From NCBI GenBank assembly GCA_937877685.1, contig CALFGU010000254.1, positions 1 through 9,530 of the forward strand: a stretch of 9,530 nt of DNA, read 5' to 3'. The DNA is from an uncultured Prevotella sp. (lineage in GTDB: Bacteria > Bacteroidota > Bacteroidia > Bacteroidales > Bacteroidaceae). The notes under the pieces are model-generated. The model made no database searches. It saw nothing but the letters and a program-made list of their open reading frames with translations, and had not been told where the DNA came from. Below, in pieces: positions 1 to 5,684 of this stretch (positions within the stretch are counted from its first letter, which is position 1; every line of letters begins with the position of its first letter). The position numbers were made by a program, and so were the translations under genes.

Positions 1-59
1 CTACTCACTCCTAACTATCCTCCCTGCCGCGTGCCGTTGCGCTATGCACCATTACACAC

Positions 60-97
60 AAAAAAAAGAGCGCGCCCAACTTAATATGAGCACACCC
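60..97 (-). terminator. Candidate intrinsic terminator downstream of the ncRNA
   Basis: On the minus strand GGGTGTGC (97-90) can pair with GCGCGCTC (75-68), an 8-bp stem that includes three G-U pairs. A run of eight T follows at once (67-60). It lies just past the 3' end of the structured RNA at 110-282, so it could end the primary transcript of that RNA before trimming, or catch read-through. The G-U pairs and 14-nt loop make it weaker than a textbook terminator. Confidence 0.45.
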
Positions 98-104
98 TTT
101 AAAT

Positions 105-299
105 ATTAAAAAGACTACACCGGTGATGCGATGAAACTCCGAGTGAAATAAGATTTGAGCGCTTCCCCGTCTTTGTAATCCGACCCTACACGCGAGTGCA
201 TATCGGCACGCCATTGAGCAGTTCCGCTTTCCCGGTTTTCGAGTAAAGTGATGAGAATCCCAGTCTAACCGATGCAGTCTCTATTTTACTTTTGTTTTA
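105..299 (-). ncRNA. Structured small RNA, probably 6S-like
   Basis: No plausible protein is encoded here, but three signals line up on the minus strand. An exact Bacteroidetes promoter lies at 336-305. At the ends of a 173-nt domain, AGAGACTGCATCGGT (282-268) pairs with ACCGGTGTAGTCTTT (124-110) over 15 bp with only G-U exceptions, followed by U residues. In the middle an apical arm forms from CCGA (206-203) with TCGG (183-180), and TGCAC (200-196) with GTGTA (191-187), around a TCGC loop. Between them is a poorly paired, asymmetric region. A closed terminal stem, large central bubble and apical stem over about 175-195 nt is the architecture of 6S RNA, which binds housekeeping RNA polymerase by mimicking an open promoter. 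The promoter, stem and hairpin are seen directly; the 6S identity is inferred from shape and size. Another Bacteroidales-specific small RNA is the main alternative. Transcript ends are estimates. Confidence 0.65.
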
Positions 300-304
300 C
301 GAAG

Positions 305-336
305 CAAATATACGGACTTCTTTTTACACGAACAAA
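305..336 (-). promoter_or_regulatory. Bacteroidetes promoter of the ncRNA
   Basis: On the minus strand TTTG (336-333) is separated by exactly 20 nt from TATATTTG (312-305). This is a full match to the Bacteroidetes primary sigma factor consensus (-33 TTTG, -7 TAnnTTTG) and the best promoter in the window. Transcription would begin near 299-297, about 15 nt before the closing stem of the structured RNA. Confidence 0.75.
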
Positions 337-369
337 ATAAAATGTCGGTTTTAACAAGAATTATATTTT

Positions 370-424
370 GAGGTTTTGAGGTTCTGAGGTTCTGAAGTTC
401 TGAGGTTAGAGGTTCAGAAGTTCA
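370..424. repeat. 8-bp tandem array, GAGGTTCT family
   Basis: There are seven head-to-tail units: GAGGTTTT, GAGGTTCT twice, GAAGTTCT, a 7-base GAGGTTA, GAGGTTCA and GAAGTTCA. The same unit recurs at 9077-9123 and in more degenerate form at 3971-4002 and 4081-4120, always between genes. This array lies between the small basic ORF and the ncRNA promoter. No function is evident; it looks like a dispersed, slippage-prone intergenic repeat. Confidence 0.8.
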
Positions 425-438
425 CCCGGATGGTAGCT

Positions 439-466
439 GTACTCTGTACTCTGTCAGTTGTACTCT
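439..466. repeat. 7-bp tandem array, GTACTCT
   Basis: Four 7-bp units are in register: GTACTCT, GTACTCT, GTCAGTT, GTACTCT. The array starts 14 bp after the 8-bp array and ends just before the stop codon of the small basic ORF. It is a second, unrelated short repeat in the same gap. Confidence 0.6.
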
Positions 467-469
467 ACC

Positions 470-682
470 TTACCCCTTATTCTTATGTCGGTTAGCACGA
501 CGCTTGCGGATATCCGCCTTTTTCTTTGCCGCACCCGAACCGTGGAGTCCCGTGATATACGTCTTTTTCTTTGCTTTCGTCTTGACCTTTTCCTCCGTAG
601 GTTTGGCCTTCAGCTTTGCACCCTTAAAGGTGATTCCGACGGTCATTGCCTGCGTGATTTCTTCTTCTGCTGCTTTACGCAT
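470..682 (-). CDS. Small Lys/Arg-rich hypothetical protein
   Basis: This 70-codon ORF starts at ATG (682-680), 15 nt after the stop of the AICAR transformylase gene and on the same strand. A GTG three codons upstream (691) is an alternative start. The first residues (MRKAAEEEITQAMTVGITF) could form a short ordered segment. The rest is low complexity and very basic, with repeated Lys/Ala stretches and a Lys/Arg-rich C-terminus ending RRANRHKNKG. There is no signal peptide or membrane segment. Such a composition suggests RNA, DNA or ribosome binding, but I do not recognise a family. Placement supports co-transcription with the upstream gene. It may still be spurious: it is short, has no clear ribosome binding site, and faces long open frames on the other strand. 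Confidence 0.45.
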   Translation of the reverse strand: MRKAAEEEITQAMTVGITFKGAKLKAKPTEEKVKTKAKKKTYITGLHGSGAAKKKADIRKRRANRHKNKG

Positions 683-697
683 AAGCCACACGTTGGA

Positions 698-1879
698 TTA
701 ATGGTGGAAAAGGCGCACGCCTGTGAATGCCATAGCAATGCCGTACTTGTTGCAGGTTTCAATAACATGGTCGTCACGCACGGAACCACCTGCTTGCGCT
801 ACGTATTCTACACCGCTCTTGTGCGCACGTTCGATGTTATCACCGAAGGGGAAGAATGCGTCGGAACCAAGACTCACGCCTGTGTTCTGTGCAATCCATG
901 CCTTCTTTTCTTCGCGCGTAAGCACTTCGGGCTTTTCGGTAAAGAACTGCTGCCAAACACCGTCGGCAAGTACATCTTCGTAATCGTCAGAGATGTAGAT
1001 ATCAATCGTGTTGTCACGGTCGGCACGGCGAATCTTTTCTACCCAGGGAAGGTTCATCACCTTGGGATGCTGACGCAACCACCAGATGTCTGCCTTATTA
1101 CCCGCAAGGCGTGTGCAGTGGATACGGCTCTGCTGACCAGCACCAATACCGATTGCCTGACCATCCTTCACGTAGCAAACAGAGTTAGACTGCGTATATT
1201 TCAACGTGATGAGCGCAATCATCAAGTCGCGCTTTGCTGCCGCGGGGAAGTTCTTATTATCTGTAGGAATGTTTTCAAAGAGGGCGTCAGAAGTGAGGTC
1301 GATTTCATTGCGACCCTGTTCGAATGTCACGCCAAACACTTCCTTGCTTTCAACAGGAGCGGGCACATAGTTGGGGTCAATCTTGAGGACATTGTATGAA
1401 CCATTGCGCTTTTCCTTCAAGATTTGGAGGGCTTCTTCTGTAAAGTCGGGAGCAATTACACCGTCTGAAACTTCGCGCTTGATGAGCAATGCTGTTGCCT
1501 TGTCACAAGTGTCACTGAGGGCAATGAAGTCACCATAACTTGACATACGGTCAGCACCACGTGCACGAGCATACGCCGTAGCAATAGGAGTAAGGGGTTC
1601 CTTAATATCATCTACGAAATAGATTTTCTTAAGCGTATCACTCATTTCTTCACCTACGGCAGCGCCAGCGGGGCTTACGTGCTTAAAACTTGTAGCTGCG
1701 GGAAGACCTGTAGCAGCCTTGAGTTCCTTAACAAGTTGCCAACCATTGAGCGCGTCGAGGAAGTTGATATATCCAGGACGTCCGCTGAGAACTTCGATGG
1801 GGAGTTCACCCTCCTTCATGTAAATGCGTGAAGGCTTTTGATTGGGGTTGCAACCGTACTTCAATGCTAATTCTTTCAT
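698..1879 (-). CDS. Stand-alone AICAR transformylase (PurH C-terminal-type)
   Basis: The 393-aa protein matches the AICAR formyltransferase part of PurH, which transfers a formyl group from 10-formyl-THF to AICAR to give FAICAR in late de novo purine synthesis. Visible family motifs are NPNQKPS near residue 11, the catalytic SFKHVSPAG segment (64-72, with Lys66-His67), QSNSVCYVKDGQAIGIGAGQQ (230-250), DAFFPFGDNIERA (340-352) and AQAGGSVRDDHVIE (361-374), ending in AFTGVRLFHH. The N-terminal MGS-like IMP cyclohydrolase domain of bifunctional PurH (about 510 aa in all) is absent. The protein begins naturally at the transformylase fold, so this is the known short form, not a truncation. IMP cyclohydrolase would have to come from elsewhere in the genome. 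A TATCTTTG -7 box precedes the gene. Confidence 0.88.
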   Translation of the reverse strand: MKELALKYGCNPNQKPSRIYMKEGELPIEVLSGRPGYINFLDALNGWQLVKELKAATGLPAATSFKHVSPAGAAVGEEMSDTLKKIYFVDDIKEPLTPIATAYARARGADRMSSYGDFIALSDTCDKATALLIKREVSDGVIAPDFTEEALQILKEKRNGSYNVLKIDPNYVPAPVESKEVFGVTFEQGRNEIDLTSDALFENIPTDNKNFPAAAKRDLMIALITLKYTQSNSVCYVKDGQAIGIGAGQQSRIHCTRLAGNKADIWWLRQHPKVMNLPWVEKIRRADRDNTIDIYISDDYEDVLADGVWQQFFTEKPEVLTREEKKAWIAQNTGVSLGSDAFFPFGDNIERAHKSGVEYVAQAGGSVRDDHVIETCNKYGIAMAFTGVRLFHH

Positions 1880-1909
1880 AATGGAATAGGTTAATTATTT
1901 TATCCTCTG

Positions 1910-1917
1910 CAAAGATA
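1910..1917 (-). promoter_or_regulatory. -7 box of the AICAR transformylase gene
   Basis: TATCTTTG on the minus strand (1917-1910) matches the Bacteroidetes -7 consensus TAnnTTTG. It lies 30 nt upstream of the ATG and immediately after the pgeF stop codon. No TTTG appears at the expected -33 spacing. It suggests that this gene has its own promoter and does not depend only on read-through from pgeF. Confidence 0.55.
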
Positions 1918-1920
1918 CTG

Positions 1921-2706
1921 CTAAAAATTGGATTTCTCTGATATTGGAAGCATTATTCCTGTAAATATTCGCCCAGAATGAATGCCCAAACGGCGTGCGG
2001 AGAAGTAATCCTCGTGAGATGTGTAGGTGCAAATGCCACTTACATGCACATTTTCACGATGTACACCCTCTTTCACGAGCAACCCTACATTGGCCTCCCA
2101 TAGGTCAAGGTGCGACTTCTGCGTTTGCGGATTTATATGATGAATATGCTTCATGTCAAAGCCTGCATTTCTAAACACATCTACCACTTCTTCACCCACT
2201 TCAAAGGCACGAGCAGAGATACCTAGTCCTACTACAACCTGCAGATTTTCGGGTTTCGTGCCATACACTTCTTGCATCATGAGCAATGTCTTTCGCGCAA
2301 TGCCACTTACCGTTCCGCGCCAACCGGCATGAACTGCCGCAACCACACGATGTTGCGCATCAAAGTAAAGCAAGGGAATGCAATCTGCCGTGGAGACTCC
2401 AATGCACAATCCTTCCTCATGGGTAATTACGGCATCCACACCTTCAAGCGCCTCTGACGGAGTTTCTAACGTCACAATGGCGATGTTATCACTATGTGTC
2501 TGCCGAGGGAGCACCAAACGCTCATCCGTAATCCCCAACTCCGCACATAAAATACGGCGATTAGCCCTTACATTCTCCGCTGAGTCACCACAATAATGGG
2601 TTATATTAAATGAGGCGTAAGCACCCTCACCCACTCCACCTTGTCGCTGGGTGCTGAATGCGCGAGGTGGGCAAGCATCCTGAAATGTGTACTCTAACAA
2701 CTTCAT
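1921..2706 (-). CDS. pgeF: PgeF/YfiH-family laccase-domain protein
   Basis: The 261-aa protein belongs to the YfiH/YlmD laccase-domain family, once called polyphenol oxidases. E. coli PgeF edits peptidoglycan precursors, and relatives including human FAMIN have reported purine nucleoside phosphorylase/deaminase activity. The three metal-site residues are in place: His71 in QTHSDN, Cys109 in STADCIPLL and His126 in VHAGWRG. The C-terminal CTYTSHEDYFSARRLG segment is also typical. In the VVVGLGISARAFEVG motif, a Leu stands where relatives usually have Pro. I chose the ATG at 2706 (MKLLEYTFQD) because an ATG 15 codons upstream would translate the GGAGAAA repeat hairpin. It is the last gene of the hpt-adk-obgE-pgeF run, with no promoter match before it, so it is probably co-transcribed. 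Which substrate it uses here is not visible. Confidence 0.85.
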   Translation of the reverse strand: MKLLEYTFQDACPPRAFSTQRQGGVGEGAYASFNITHYCGDSAENVRANRRILCAELGITDERLVLPRQTHSDNIAIVTLETPSEALEGVDAVITHEEGLCIGVSTADCIPLLYFDAQHRVVAAVHAGWRGTVSGIARKTLLMMQEVYGTKPENLQVVVGLGISARAFEVGEEVVDVFRNAGFDMKHIHHINPQTQKSHLDLWEANVGLLVKEGVHRENVHVSGICTYTSHEDYFSARRLGIHSGRIFTGIMLPISEKSNF

Positions 2707-2715
2707 ACTATAAAT

Positions 2716-2780
2716 AAAGGAGAAGGGAGAAAAATCCATACATGACACCACCGCGCCAGCATCTTTCTCCTTTCTCCTTT
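2716..2780 (-). repeat. Inverted GGAGAAA arrays forming a hairpin before pgeF
   Basis: The heptamer GGAGAAA is tandemly repeated on opposite strands at 2719-2732 and 2764-2791. The 17-nt arms 2716-2732 and 2764-2780 are complementary at 16 of 17 positions, with a 31-nt loop between them. In the obgE-pgeF transcript the hairpin would end about 10 nt before the chosen pgeF ATG. It could modulate read-through, RNA stability or pgeF translation. It lacks the GC-rich stem plus U-tract of a strong intrinsic terminator. Confidence 0.65.
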
Positions 2781-2799
2781 TTCATTTCTCCTTTAAAAA

Positions 2800-3963
2800 T
2801 CAGTCTTCAAGGTCCTCAATTTCATATTCCTCCAACATTTCGAAGTCATCGTCTTCGTCGGCATCATCGTCCTCATATTGCCAATCGGCAAAGTCAAGGT
2901 CAAAGTTCTGCACCTCACGATCGCGGTGCACAATGCTTCCGCCTTCTGAAATGGCCTGGAGTTTATTGCTTTCAGAGTTGAGTTCTTCCCAAAGAATGTC
3001 CTTTAGTTGCTGAATTCCCTGACCCGTAACCGCCGAAATGAATACCACGGGAAGGTCTTGGGGCAATTCTTCACGAAGCATCTCAATGAGTTCTTCATCC
3101 AGCAAGTCGCTCTTTGTGACCGCCAAAATGCGGCGCTTGTCAAGCATGCCTGGATTAAACTTCTTGAGTTCGTTGAGCAAGATGTCGTATTCCTTGGCAA
3201 TATGTTCCGTATCGCCAGGAACCATAAAGAGCAACAAGGAGTTGCGTTCGATATGGCGCAAGAAGCGTAAGCCCAAACCGCGACCTTCTGCCGCCCCCTC
3301 AATAATACCAGGGATGTCGGCCATCACGAATGACTTACCATCACGATAAGGCACGATACCCAAACTGGGTTCCAAGGTTGTAAAGGGATAGTTCGCAATC
3401 TTGGGTTTTGCAGAACTGAGTGCGGAGAGCAAGGTTGACTTACCCGCATTAGGGAATCCCACAAGACCGACGTCGGCAAGGAGTTTCAGCTCCATGATAA
3501 CCATCATTTCCTGCATGGGTTCGCCGGGTTGCGCATAGCGAGGCGTTTGGTTGGTTGCCGAACGGAATTGGAAATTTCCCAAACCGCCACGACCGCCCTT
3601 CAAGAGCATTACCACCTGTCCATCCTCGGTGACGTCGCAAATATATTTGCCTGTTTCGGCATCATAAACCACCGTGCCACAAGGAACATCAATATACTTA
3701 TCTTCGCCATCTGAACCGTGAGAGCAACATTTCGAACCGTTGCCACCATGTCCCGCAAAGACGTGACGCTCATAGCGCAAGTGGAGCAGCGTCCAGTAGT
3801 TGTGATTACCGCGCAAGTAAACGTGCCCACCACGTCCGCCATCACCACCATCAGGTCCGCCATTCGGTTGATACTTCCCTCTGTGAAGGTGCATCGAACC
3901 TCTACCGCCCTTACCCGAGCGGCAGTATATTTTTACATAATCTACAAAATTACTTTCGGCCAT
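2800..3963 (-). CDS. obgE: Obg-family GTPase ObgE
   Basis: The 387-aa protein is a full-length Obg GTPase, a large-subunit ribosome assembly factor tied to guanine nucleotide and stringent signalling. The Gly-rich N-terminal Obg fold covers about residues 1-158, with runs such as GGPDGGDGGRGG near 35 and KGGRGGLGN at 122-130. The G domain has G1 GFPNAGKST (169-177), switch region NYPFTT (191-196), G3 DIPG (216-219), G4 TKSD (283-286) and G5 SA (310-311). From about residue 355 the tail is highly acidic and replaces a conserved C-terminal domain, as is common in this phylum. MAESNFVDYV is a typical Obg start. It lies 159 bp after adk, across a repeat-rich spacer without a promoter match, and 93 bp before pgeF. 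Confidence 0.96.
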   Translation of the reverse strand: MAESNFVDYVKIYCRSGKGGRGSMHLHRGKYQPNGGPDGGDGGRGGHVYLRGNHNYWTLLHLRYERHVFAGHGGNGSKCCSHGSDGEDKYIDVPCGTVVYDAETGKYICDVTEDGQVVMLLKGGRGGLGNFQFRSATNQTPRYAQPGEPMQEMMVIMELKLLADVGLVGFPNAGKSTLLSALSSAKPKIANYPFTTLEPSLGIVPYRDGKSFVMADIPGIIEGAAEGRGLGLRFLRHIERNSLLLFMVPGDTEHIAKEYDILLNELKKFNPGMLDKRRILAVTKSDLLDEELIEMLREELPQDLPVVFISAVTGQGIQQLKDILWEELNSESNKLQAISEGGSIVHRDREVQNFDLDFADWQYEDDDADEDDDFEMLEEYEIEDLED

Positions 3964-3970
3964 TATTTAT

Positions 3971-4002
3971 TAAGGTTGTAAGGTTTGAGGTTATAAGGTT
4001 AT
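3971..4002 (+). repeat. 8-bp array, AAGGTT type (left arm)
   Basis: Four 8-bp units in register: TAAGGTTG, TAAGGTTT, GAGGTTAT, AAGGTTAT. The array starts 8 bp from the obgE start codon, on the side upstream of the gene. It is a divergent relative of the GAGGTTCT arrays and faces an oppositely oriented array at 4081-4120. Confidence 0.65.
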
Positions 4003-4031
4003 AGAAACCTTGCGGACATAATATCCCTTTG

Positions 4032-4053
4032 AACCTCATGTAAAGTAGAGGTT
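4032..4053. repeat. Small inverted repeat between adk and obgE
   Basis: AACCTC (4032-4037) and GAGGTT (4048-4053) form a 6-bp stem with a 10-nt loop, midway between two opposed 8-bp arrays. It uses the same core as the arrays. No U-tract follows on either strand, so I do not call it a terminator. Confidence 0.4.
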
Positions 4054-4080
4054 ATGAGGCGCAAACGGCATAATTCTAAA

Positions 4081-4120
4081 AACCTTATAGCGAAGCGACC
4101 TGATAACCTAATAACCTATG
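4081..4120 (-). repeat. 8-bp array, AGGTT type (right arm)
   Basis: On the minus strand, five 8-base steps read CATAGGTT, ATTAGGTT, ATCAGGTC, a degenerate GCTTCGCT, then ATAAGGTT. The 8-bp register holds across the degenerate unit. The array directly follows the adk stop codon region and is inverted relative to 3971-4002, so the adk-obgE mRNA could fold between the two. Confidence 0.6.
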
Positions 4121-4122
4121 TC

Positions 4123-4692
4123 TTACATCTTATCAATCACCGCACAAAGTGCCGCATTGATTTCTTCCAAAGAACCACTACCCTTTACCGAGTGGCGCAA
4201 ACCTTCTGCTTCATACCATTCAATGAGCGGAGCGGTTTGAGTATTGTAAACCGTGAGGCGCTTCTTGATAGTTTCTTCATTATCATCAGCGCGTCCGCTG
4301 GTCTTACCGCGATTGATCAAGCGCTCCATGAGTTCTGCTTCATCTACCGCCAATTCCAACATGCCACTTACGGCTGTGCCACGCTTTGCCAACATTTCCT
4401 TCAAAGCTTCTGCTTGAGGAACCGTGCGGGGGAAACCGTCGAAAATGAGACCTTCGCAGGGGCAAAGTTCGTCATACTTATGCGCCAAAATCTCTATCAT
4501 CAACGAGTCGGGAATCAACTGACCATGATCAATGAATCCCTGTGCCGTCTTACCAAGTTCCGTACCAGCGGCAATTTCTGCGCGGAGCACGTCACCCGTT
4601 GAGATGTGCTTAAAACCGTATTTCTGAATCAAAAGTTCGCTCTGCGTGCCCTTACCAGAACCGGGAGCGCCAAAGATTACGATGTTTTTCAT
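4123..4692 (-). CDS. adk: Adenylate kinase
   Basis: The 189-aa protein interconverts AMP + ATP and 2 ADP in the cytoplasm. The P-loop GAPGSGKGT is at 8-16, the AMP-site STGD at 31-34, and DGFPRT at 85-90. The LID is the short type (RGKTSGRADD, 128-137) without a zinc-binding Cys cluster, which fits the length of 189 aa instead of about 215. It starts 21 bp after the hpt stop on the same strand, and the two are surely co-transcribed. It continues towards obgE across a 159-bp repeat-rich spacer. All key nucleotide-binding residues are present. Confidence 0.97.
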   Translation of the reverse strand: MKNIVIFGAPGSGKGTQSELLIQKYGFKHISTGDVLRAEIAAGTELGKTAQGFIDHGQLIPDSLMIEILAHKYDELCPCEGLIFDGFPRTVPQAEALKEMLAKRGTAVSGMLELAVDEAELMERLINRGKTSGRADDNEETIKKRLTVYNTQTAPLIEWYEAEGLRHSVKGSGSLEEINAALCAVIDKM

Positions 4693-4713
4693 ATTGAGAA
4701 TGTTGTAATGTCG

Positions 4714-5247
4714 TTAAATTACTGTATAAATTTCCTTGAGATTGCGACCTTCGCCGTCGTAATCCAATCCGTAACCCACGATGAAGTCGTTGGGGATGTC
4801 AAAGCAATTGTACTTAACGTCCAACTCCACCTTCAAATTATCGGGTTTCGTGAGCAACGATGCCACATGAATTGCCGCAGGATGCTTCTTCTGCAAAAGT
4901 TGAATCATCTCCTTCATGGTGAGCCCCGAGTCAATGATGTCTTCAACGATGACTACGGTGCGCCCTTCAATGTCGTTCGTAAGCCCCATGATTTCCTTCA
5001 CCTGCCCCGTAGAAACGGTGCCTGAATAAGACGCCATTTTCACAAAACTAATTTCGCAAGGGATGGTAATCTCGCGAAGTAGGTCGGCGGCAAAGATGAA
5101 CGAACCGTTCAACACTGCAATAAAAATGGGAGTTGTGCCCTCCAAGTCTTTATTGATGCGCTTCGCAATGGCGCACACACGTTCTCTGATTTCTGCTTCC
5201 GATATCGAAACGGCAAATTCTTTATCCTTAATTTTAATTGTCTGCAT
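4714..5247 (-). CDS. hpt: Hypoxanthine phosphoribosyltransferase
   Basis: The 177-aa enzyme salvages hypoxanthine (and often guanine) with PRPP to give IMP or GMP. The PRPP-binding motif VEDIIDSGLT is at 101-110. The flexible-loop segment MASYSGTVSTG is at 71-81. The base-binding end FIVGYGLDYDGEGRNL matches the family. I chose the ATG at 5247 (MQTIKIKDKE). The frame stays open for 30 more codons upstream, but that stretch overlaps the promoter and encodes unrelated hydrophobic sequence. The gene heads a run with adk 21 bp downstream, followed by obgE and pgeF. A consensus TATATTTG box lies 30 nt upstream of the start. Confidence 0.95.
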   Translation of the reverse strand: MQTIKIKDKEFAVSISEAEIRERVCAIAKRINKDLEGTTPIFIAVLNGSFIFAADLLREITIPCEISFVKMASYSGTVSTGQVKEIMGLTNDIEGRTVVIVEDIIDSGLTMKEMIQLLQKKHPAAIHVASLLTKPDNLKVELDVKYNCFDIPNDFIVGYGLDYDGEGRNLKEIYTVI

Positions 5248-5276
5248 CGTTATTATTATTAAAAACAATGAGAATG

Positions 5277-5284
5277 CAAATATA
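5277..5284 (-). promoter_or_regulatory. -7 box of the hpt-adk-obgE-pgeF run
   Basis: TATATTTG on the minus strand (5284-5277) is an exact TAnnTTTG match, 29 nt before the hpt ATG. No clean TTTG occurs at the -33 spacing. It is the only good promoter match seen ahead of the four minus-strand genes, which supports one transcript. Confidence 0.6.
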
Positions 5285-5414
5285 CGAAAAAGATAGATAT
5301 TAAGAAACATCACACCCGTTTTTTCGTAGTGCCCCATTTGATAAGACCATAACGCACCTAATGAACCAGAAATTCCGCTCTCCCCACAATGATTTAAACT
5401 TCACAAAAACGATA

Positions 5415-5489
5415 TCTCAAATAGCGCTCCGAGTTTGAGACTTAAGAAAAATTATTTGAGAGTTAAGAACGACTATTTGAGACTTAATT
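5415..5489 (+). promoter_or_regulatory. Three 21-bp-spaced direct repeats, LytTR-like operator
   Basis: TTTGAGACTTAAGA (5434-5447), TTTGAGAGTTAAGA (5455-5468) and TTTGAGACTTAATT (5476-5489) start exactly 21 bp apart. Their 9-bp cores AGACTTAAG, AGAGTTAAG and AGACTTAAT are separated by 12 bp, the geometry of LytTR-family response regulator sites. The middle core resembles the AgrA half-site ACAGTTAAG. An inverted TCTCAAA (5415-5421) precedes them. The last repeat overlaps a -7 box at 5485. The repeats are certain; assigning them to a LytTR regulator is an inference from spacing and core. Confidence 0.6.
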
Positions 5490-5492
5490 TTG
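5485..5492 (+). promoter_or_regulatory. -7 box overlapping the direct repeats
   Basis: TAATTTTG matches TAnnTTTG exactly and overlaps the third direct repeat. There is no TTTG at the -33 spacing, so activity may depend on a bound activator, or be blocked by a repressor. Transcription would start near 5499 and run into the 42-codon ORF and rsmE. Confidence 0.45.
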
Positions 5493-5507
5493 CGTTATAA
5501 AATCACT

Positions 5508-5636
5508 ATGAGAATCAAGTCCTTACAAAAGTCCGAAATCCACCGTTTTATCTCCGACAAAAGAACTAATTTCTGTTCTTGTCAAGCAGGATTTTCATCA
5601 CGCACTCACATTTTTTCACCCCTACGTAGGCCATAA
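5508..5636 (+). CDS. Possible 42-aa small protein
   Basis: The ATG at 5508 opens a 42-codon frame (MRIKSLQKSEIHRFISDKRT...) ending in TAA at 5634-5636. It is 16 nt after an exact -7 box and 48 bp before rsmE. The start is basic, there are two closely spaced Cys (CSC at residues 23-25), and no membrane segment. I recognise no family. The main support is the promoter and the LytTR-like operator immediately upstream. It could equally be untranslated leader of the rsmE transcript. Confidence 0.25.
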   Translation: MRIKSLQKSEIHRFISDKRTNFCSCQAGFSSRTHIFSPLRRP

Positions 5637-5651
5637 CTGAACTTTTCTTCC

Positions 5652-5659
5652 TATTTTTG
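5652..5659 (+). promoter_or_regulatory. -7 box of rsmE
   Basis: TATTTTTG matches TAnnTTTG exactly and lies 25 nt before the rsmE ATG, giving a leader of roughly 20 nt. The -33 region has no TTTG. It probably drives rsmE and the downstream kinase-RapZ gene. Confidence 0.5.
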
Positions 5660-5684
5660 TTTGAAATATCTATGAACCAGAATT

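Noticed and set aside
11..214. 67-codon minus-strand frame at the left edge
   Set aside because: Its sequence is Cys-rich and unlike a protein, and it overlaps the structured RNA and the hairpin with U8. The RNA explains the region better.
115..264. 49-codon open minus-strand stretch ending at a stop at 115-117
   Set aside because: It has no suitable start codon (only an internal ATG leaving 28 aa), and its ends coincide with the paired arms of the ncRNA.
370..466. CRISPR array
   Set aside because: Units are 7-8 bp and contiguous, with no spacers and no cas genes nearby.
458..1399. Long 313-codon plus-strand frame
   Set aside because: It is the antisense shadow of the AICAR transformylase gene, Cys-rich and without family motifs; the minus strand carries all the conserved residues.
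2707..2751. 15-codon N-terminal extension of pgeF
   Set aside because: It translates the GGAGAAA repeat hairpin. The family normally begins close to the MKLLEYTF start.
5248..5337. 30-codon N-terminal extension of hpt, resembling a membrane segment
   Set aside because: It overlaps a consensus -7 box, and the enzyme is cytoplasmic with a normal start at MQTIKIKDKE.
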